Source of the DNA: Paracoccaceae bacterium
GTDB taxonomy: Bacteria > Pseudomonadota > Alphaproteobacteria > Rhodobacterales > Rhodobacteraceae
Length of the DNA: 9,838 nt
Assembly: GCA_027069385.1 (NCBI GenBank)
Contig: JALXER010000402.1
Coordinates: 1 to 9,838 of the forward strand
Direction: 5' to 3'
Positions within the stretch are counted from its first letter, which is position 1, and each line of letters begins with the position of its first letter. Under the pieces are notes generated by a model. The model saw only the letters and a program-made list of their open reading frames with translations. It searched no databases and was not told where the DNA came from. Of the stretch, positions 6,009 through 9,838 are shown in pieces. Position numbers and translations under genes: made by a program.

Positions 6009-7487
6009 TTACACGTTGTAGAGTTCACCGAACTTGGCGTTAAGATATGCCAGCAGCGCCGCCACGCCGGGCTTGTGGCCAACGGCGTTCTCGATCAACT
6101 GGTTCGGGGCAATGGTTCGCCCGTGCCGGTGGACCTTGTCGGTTAGCCAGTCAACGGGCTTGCCAAGATCATGCGCGGCGATCAACCCGTCCAGACCGAC
6201 AATATCGGCCTGCATTTTGGCAAACAACTCTCCGGCATAGATATTACCCAGCGAATAGGTGGGGAAATAGCCAAACAGGCCGGCGGACCAATGCACGTCT
6301 TGCAGGACACCATTTGATGGCTTGTCCACAGCCACGCCGAAATCGGCCAGAAACCGGTCATTCCACGCCGCTTCCAGATCCCCCACGGCCAGATCTCCGG
6401 CGATCAGGGCGCGTTCCAGATCATAGCGCAGCATCACATGCAGGTTATAGTGGATCTCGTCGGATTCGGTGCGGATATAGCCGCTGCGCACCCGGTTGAC
6501 CGCGCCATAAAACCCGTCCGCATCCGCCACGCCGATATCGCCGAATTCCGCCACCATCGCGTCAAACAGCTTGCCACAAAATGCGCGGCTGCGGCCAATC
6601 TGGTTCTCGAACATGCGGCTCTGGCTTTCATGCACCCCCATAGAGGCATAGGTATGCGCCGGCTCCATCCCGTCGGCACCCGCGATGTTCTGTTCGTAAA
6701 CCGCGTGGCCAACCTCGTGAATGGTTGAATAAAAGCAGTCAAACGGGTTGGCTTCATCAACCCGCGTGGTAATGCGCACGTCCGACCCGTGCCCCGAGCA
6801 AAACGGATGTACCGCCATGTCCATCCGCCCTGAATCCCAGTCATAGCAGAAAATCGCGGGCAGGTTGCGCGCCAGTTTCAACTGCTGTTCCTTGTCGAAC
6901 TTCCCCGACAGGCGCGGCATTTCCCGGCCGCTATCGGCAATCCGCCCGCGCAGATCAACCAGCCCGACCCGCAATTCATCAAGCATGGCGCTCATGGTTT
7001 CACTGCCCATGCCCGGCTCGAAATCCTCCATCAGCGCATCATAAAGCGGCTGGCCATCGGCCTTGCGACAGGCGGCCTCCTCGCGCTTCAGTTCGATCAT
7101 TTCGGACAGGGTGGGCAAAAAATCGGCCACGTTCTCAGCCGCGCGCGCCGCTGCCCAGATCCCCTGCCCCCTGGCGGCCAGTTTGGCCATGGCCTCGCCC
7201 AGATCGGCAGGCACCTTGGTGGCGGTTTCATACGCGCGCTTTGCCTCGGCTACATTGGTTTGCTCGATCAGTGTCAGGTTGGCCTGCCCGATCGCATCGA
7301 TCCATTCGGGAATACGCGGGTCGGCGCGCCGCGCGTGCAACACGGTTTCCATGGCCCCCATATGCTCGGCCCGCTGTTGTGCGGCATTCACCGGCATCTG
7401 GGTTTGCTGGTCCCAGCCGACAATACCGGCCACCTGTTCCAGTGCCGTGGTTTTTCTGATGTGATTCAGCAGCTTGTCATAGCTCAT
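6009..7487 (-). CDS. M32 family metallocarboxypeptidase (Taq carboxypeptidase type)
   Basis: A 492-residue cytoplasmic zinc carboxypeptidase of peptidase family M32, which removes C-terminal residues from peptides; the family length is about 500. The catalytic site is TIHEVGHAVYEQN, with HEVGH at 257-261 (HExxH: two zinc ligands and the general base), and the downstream MGVHESQSRMFENQIGRS (283-300) supplies the third ligand region. Other family marks are SDVRITTRVDEANPFDCFYS (235-254), YIRTESDEIHYNLHVMLRYDLE (337-358) and QDVHWSAGLFGYFPTYSLGN (396-415). I choose the ATG at 7487 because AAGGGG stands 7 bases before it; a TTG at 7514 would add nine residues without a good ribosome site. It follows nusB by 78 bp on the same strand and may be a read-through member of the rib operon. 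It has no known role in riboflavin synthesis. Its 3' end runs into repeat copy R. Confidence 0.95.
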   Translation of the reverse strand: MSYDKLLNHIRKTTALEQVAGIVGWDQQTQMPVNAAQQRAEHMGAMETVLHARRADPRIPEWIDAIGQANLTLIEQTNVAEAKRAYETATKVPADLGEAMAKLAARGQGIWAAARAAENVADFLPTLSEMIELKREEAACRKADGQPLYDALMEDFEPGMGSETMSAMLDELRVGLVDLRGRIADSGREMPRLSGKFDKEQQLKLARNLPAIFCYDWDSGRMDMAVHPFCSGHGSDVRITTRVDEANPFDCFYSTIHEVGHAVYEQNIAGADGMEPAHTYASMGVHESQSRMFENQIGRSRAFCGKLFDAMVAEFGDIGVADADGFYGAVNRVRSGYIRTESDEIHYNLHVMLRYDLERALIAGDLAVGDLEAAWNDRFLADFGVAVDKPSNGVLQDVHWSAGLFGYFPTYSLGNIYAGELFAKMQADIVGLDGLIAAHDLGKPVDWLTDKVHRHGRTIAPNQLIENAVGHKPGVAALLAYLNAKFGELYNV

Positions 7488-7565
7488 GAATGCGCCCCTT
7501 TGAATGGATTTCAATGGCGTATTCTGGGTGTTGGCCGCGCGGATGTCCAGAGGCTGCGGGCAGGT

Positions 7566-8036
7566 TTACGCAAAAGCGTCGGGGCTGACCTCGCGCGCCA
7601 TATGATCCAGCACCGCGTTGACAAAGCGCGATTCACGCCCGTCGGGGAAAAAGGCTTTGGCCACATCGACATATTCGTTGATAATCACCTTGGGCGGCGT
7701 TTGCGCCAGTGTCATTTCCGCCCCCGAGGCCCGAAACAGCGCCCGCAGGGTCGGGTCGATTTTGGCGATCGGCCATTTGGCCACCAGGGCGCGGTCAGTC
7801 AGTTGGTCGATGGTCGCCTGATGCTCGACCGCAGCGCGGATCAGGGTGCGGAACAGCTCTACATGGCCTTCGGCCAGCGTGTCGCCGTCGATCTCGGCCC
7901 CGAAACGGTGGGTCTCGAATTGCTCGCGCACCTCGTCCATCCCTTCGCCCGCCGCTTCCATCTGGAACAACGCCTGCACCGCATACAGCCGCGCGGCGGA
8001 TTTCATCTGTTTTTTCTCGTTACGGGTCTTGGACAT
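7566..8036 (-). CDS. nusB: Transcription antitermination factor NusB
   Basis: A 156-residue NusB, the all-helical factor that with NusE (S10) binds boxA RNA and assembles the antitermination complex on rRNA operons. Evidence: basic N-terminus and SAARLYAVQALFQME (13-27), the family's first helix; KIDPTLRALFRASGAEM (92-108); and the conserved C-terminal block PKVIINEYVDVAKAFFPDGRESRFVNAVLDHMARE (115-149), including the near-invariant FVNAVLD. The start ATG overlaps the ribH stop as TGATG, with AAGGA eight bases upstream, so translation is probably coupled to ribH. The ribH-nusB pair is a very common bacterial arrangement, which supports both calls. Confidence 0.96.
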   Translation of the reverse strand: MSKTRNEKKQMKSAARLYAVQALFQMEAAGEGMDEVREQFETHRFGAEIDGDTLAEGHVELFRTLIRAAVEHQATIDQLTDRALVAKWPIAKIDPTLRALFRASGAEMTLAQTPPKVIINEYVDVAKAFFPDGRESRFVNAVLDHMAREVSPDAFA

Positions 8037-8575
8037 CAGGCTTTTCCTTGGGGCTTGGACGGGTCACCGGCCATGAGTATATGCTCCGAAGCTGGTGCAA
8101 TACGCCCGCTCTCTGCCTTTGTAAAGCGGCGTTTCAGGGCAATCAGGTGCATGGCCGCCTCGGCCGCACCGCCGCCTTTGTTTTGACCGTCAACCGCCGC
8201 GCGTACTTCGGCCTGCGCGCGGTTTTCGACCGTCAGAATGCCGTTGCCGATGCACATGCCCTCCAACCCCAGCAGGGTTAGCCCGCGCGATGAATCGTTG
8301 CATACCGTATCGTAATGGGTGGTCTCGCCGCGAATAACGCAGCCCAGCGCCACATAGCCGTCAAAGCGCCCCTGCGCCAGCCGGATCGCGGTCGGGATTT
8401 CGAGCGCCCCGGGCACCTGCGCCACCTCGACCGCTGCACCGGCCTGCCGGATTGCCGCCTTTGCCCCCGCAAGCAACTGATCGGCAATCGCGCCATAATA
8501 GGGCGAAACCACGATCAGCAACCGGGTAAGGGTTTCGAAAACCGGCGGGGTCAGGGTATCGTGTTCTTGTGCCAT
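8036..8575 (-). CDS. ribH: 6,7-dimethyl-8-ribityllumazine synthase
   Basis: A 179-residue lumazine synthase, which condenses 5-amino-6-ribitylaminouracil with 3,4-dihydroxy-2-butanone 4-phosphate to give lumazine, the substrate of RibE. Motifs in order: LLIVVSPYYGAI (19-30), VPGALEIPTAIRLA (54-67), the phosphate and active-site segment ALGCVIRGETTHYD (76-89) with the catalytic His at 87, NGILTVEN (111-118) and NKGGGAAEAAMHLIAL (132-147). It is somewhat longer than a typical 155-160 residue enzyme owing to a polar C-terminal tail after residue 155. The ATG overlaps the last base of the ribBX stop (TAATG) and has no strong Shine-Dalgarno sequence, so translation probably depends on coupling with ribBX. 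It overlaps nusB by one base downstream. Confidence 0.96.
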   Translation of the reverse strand: MAQEHDTLTPPVFETLTRLLIVVSPYYGAIADQLLAGAKAAIRQAGAAVEVAQVPGALEIPTAIRLAQGRFDGYVALGCVIRGETTHYDTVCNDSSRGLTLLGLEGMCIGNGILTVENRAQAEVRAAVDGQNKGGGAAEAAMHLIALKRRFTKAESGRIAPASEHILMAGDPSKPQGKA

Positions 8576-9684
8576 TATTTCAGCTTTCGTTCGATGGGTC
8601 GGGTTGCAGTGATGGACAGGTCATAGCCCTCCAACCCTACCACCCGCGGCGGGGGCGAATTGGTCAGCAAGACCAGTTCGCGCAGGCCCAGCTTGCCCAG
8701 GATCTGCGCGCCAAGGCCGTATTGGCGCAGGGTGTCGGGGCTTACACCGTCTATGTCGAGCTTCTGGGTCATATCGCGCAGCAGTACCACCGCACCGCGC
8801 CCGGCTTCGGCGATGGTCAGCATGGCATCCTGCAACTGGCAGGTGCGCCCCGGCACCAGCCCCAGCATGTCTTCGAGCGGGTTGGCGGCATGCATGCGCA
8901 CCAGCACCGGCCCGCCGCTGGTCAGGTCGCCCTTGGACAGGACAACGTGTTCGGCCCCTTCGGTGTCATCGCTAAATACCTGCATATGCCATTCGCCGCC
9001 GAATTCCGAGGTCACATCGCGGGCGGAAATCTGTCGCACCAGATTATCGTGCTTGTGGCGATAGGCGATCAGGTCCGAAATGGTGCCGATTTTCAGGTTG
9101 TGACGCGCGGCAAAACCCAGCAGGTCGGGCAGGCGCGCCATGGTGCCGTCATCGTTCATAATCTCGCAGATCACGCCGGCGGGGTTCAGCCCGGCAAGGC
9201 GGGCGATATCGGTGGCCGCTTCGGTATGGCCGGCACGCACCAGCACGCCACCATCGCGCGCCCGCAGCGGGAACACATGGCCCGGTGTGGCAATTTCCTG
9301 CGGCGATACCGACGGGTTGATTGCCACCGAAACCGTGTGGGCACGGTCATGGGCCGAAATACCGGTGGTCACGCCCTCGCGCGCTTCGATCGAAACGGTA
9401 AACGGTGTTTCATGGCGCGACGAATTGGAACTGGCCATCATCGGCACCCCCAGACGCGCCACCTGCTCGCTGGTCATGGTCAGGCAGATTAAACCGCGCC
9501 CGAACGTGGCCATGAAATTGATCGCATCGGGGGTGGCCATTTGTGCGGGGATCACCAGATCACCCTCGTTCTCGCGATCCTCGTGATCCACCAGTATGAA
9601 CATACGCCCGTTGCGCGCATCCTCGATTATATCCTCGATCGGGGCGATCCGGCCCAGCTCGGGTAAAGTGTTTTCCTGCGTCAT
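8575..9684 (-). CDS. ribB: 3,4-dihydroxy-2-butanone 4-phosphate synthase with degenerate GTP cyclohydrolase II domain (RibBX type)
   Basis: A 369-residue two-domain protein. The N-terminal domain (about 14-215) is an intact RibB, making 3,4-dihydroxy-2-butanone 4-phosphate from ribulose 5-phosphate: acidic metal site DHEDRENEGDL (33-43), RHETPFTVSIEAREGVTTGIS (90-110), HDR (112-114), TPGHVFPLRA (133-142) and RAGHTEAATDIARLAG (150-165). The C-terminal part (about 222-369) still resembles GTP cyclohydrolase II in TEGAEHVVL, VLVRMHAANPLEDMLG, YGLGAQILGKLGLRELVLLTN and VGLEGYDL. However, it lacks the zinc-binding C-x10-C-x-C cysteines and the RQEGRGIGL segment (LLRDMTQKLD instead), so it should not hydrolyse GTP. 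This corresponds to the RibBX variant known from Proteobacteria. The start ATG at 9684 has GGAGGGG just upstream; the longer frame to 9789 lacks family similarity. It is the first gene of a coupled ribBX-ribH-nusB unit. Automatic annotation may call it RibBA. Confidence 0.93.
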   Translation of the reverse strand: MTQENTLPELGRIAPIEDIIEDARNGRMFILVDHEDRENEGDLVIPAQMATPDAINFMATFGRGLICLTMTSEQVARLGVPMMASSNSSRHETPFTVSIEAREGVTTGISAHDRAHTVSVAINPSVSPQEIATPGHVFPLRARDGGVLVRAGHTEAATDIARLAGLNPAGVICEIMNDDGTMARLPDLLGFAARHNLKIGTISDLIAYRHKHDNLVRQISARDVTSEFGGEWHMQVFSDDTEGAEHVVLSKGDLTSGGPVLVRMHAANPLEDMLGLVPGRTCQLQDAMLTIAEAGRGAVVLLRDMTQKLDIDGVSPDTLRQYGLGAQILGKLGLRELVLLTNSPPPRVVGLEGYDLSITATRPIERKLK

Positions 9685-9792
9685 GTTCCCCTCCGGAAAA
9701 TTGCACGGCGTCGTGCGGGGCATATCCGAATTTGCCAGCAAAGACCAGAGCAAGCAACCCGATCTTGAATCGCCCCTGACCCCGACCATATC
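9685..9792 (-). promoter_or_regulatory. Leader and likely promoter region of the ribBX-ribH-nusB unit
   Basis: These 108 bp lie between repeat copy T and the ribBX start. They contain the ribosome site GGAGGGG (9694-9688) and a small dyad GCACG/CGTGC with a 4-base loop (9703-9716) just before it. TTGCTT followed 17 bases later by CAAATT on the minus strand is a weak sigma-70 candidate. The conserved core of an FMN riboswitch is not present within the window. Placement of a promoter here is inferred from gene order, not from a strong motif. Confidence 0.3.
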
Positions 9793-9838
9793 ACCTTCTT
9801 CTTTTCACAAATATCTCGGGGGTGAATGGCGCTTGCGC
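9793..9838 (-). repeat. Hairpin-array repeat, copy T (cut by window edge)
   Basis: The last 46 bases match the outer part of copy R (5845-5890) in the same orientation at 44 of 46 positions, covering the CTTCTTCTTTTCAC tail, the C-run and GAGATATTTG-like segment (minus strand) and the first part of hairpin 4. The rest of the element lies beyond the window. As copies L and R both follow a stop codon and end with this tail, a minus-strand gene is expected to end shortly to the right of the window, upstream of ribBX. Confidence 0.8.

Noticed and set aside
7488..7514. TTG start adding nine residues to the M32 carboxypeptidase
   Set aside because: The ATG at 7487 has AAGGGG at a good distance, while the TTG has no ribosome site.
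7260..8186. 308-codon plus-strand open frame spanning the M32-nusB-ribH junctions
   Set aside because: It runs antisense across parts of three well-supported genes and has shadow composition with no motif.
9685..9789. Upstream start for ribBX at 9789
   Set aside because: The added 35 residues do not resemble RibB, and the ATG at 9684 has a strong GGAGGGG ribosome site.
9685..9838. FMN riboswitch upstream of ribBX (and in 4921-5070 upstream of ribE)
   Set aside because: The conserved core around GTGAAATTCCC and ACCGGCGGT is not present in either leader within the window.

Overview
The window looks like a chromosomal segment of an alphaproteobacterium, most likely Rhodobacteraceae (Roseobacter/Rhodobacter group). 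Grounds: a GC-rich sequence with long antisense shadow frames, a riboflavin set ending in ribH-nusB, a RibB protein with a degenerate GTP-cyclohydrolase-II-like tail (a proteobacterial RibBX-type variant), KpsC/KpsS Kdo-transferase-type capsule proteins, and a GC-hairpin repeat ending in a GAGATATTTGTGAAAAG-type tail that I recall as typical of this family. The assignment is inference; there is no rRNA or species marker.

Layout. 1-351 (+): 3' end of ribD. 348-4920 (-): a three-gene capsule export cassette transcribed kpsS -> Wza/KpsD-like outer-membrane lipoprotein -> kpsC, whose last gene overlaps ribD tail to tail in a shared CTAG. 4921-5070: intergenic space between the divergent kpsS and ribE, holding a TTGTAA-N8-TTACAA dyad. 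5071-5667 (+): ribE, riboflavin synthase. 5668-6008: a 341-bp gene-free stretch holding two related hairpin-array elements in mirror orientation, one just after ribE and one just after the convergent carboxypeptidase gene. 6009-9684 (-): ribBX -> ribH -> nusB (coupled by 1-nt stop/start overlaps) -> M32 metallocarboxypeptidase. 9685-9792: leader of ribBX. 9793-9838: edge of a third copy of the hairpin repeat, cut by the window.

How the genes work together. RibBX supplies 3,4-dihydroxy-2-butanone 4-phosphate, RibD the pyrimidine intermediate, RibH joins them into lumazine, and RibE dismutates lumazine to riboflavin. No functional GTP cyclohydrolase II is visible, so a RibA should be encoded elsewhere. 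NusB is a transcription antitermination factor that rides on ribH. KpsS and KpsC are predicted to build the poly-Kdo linker on a phosphatidylglycerol lipid, and the Wza/KpsD-like lipoprotein would form the outer-membrane exit for the finished capsule; the ABC transporter KpsMT and the KpsE periplasmic partner are not here.

The most interesting feature is the hairpin-array repeat. Two copies keep the same spacer blocks and the same order of hairpins while most stem sequences differ, which suggests selection on structure. The copy orientations are also such that inversion between the ribE-side copy and the right-edge copy would restore a co-directional ribE-ribBX-ribH-nusB order. Everything else reads as ordinary, intact chromosomal genes.
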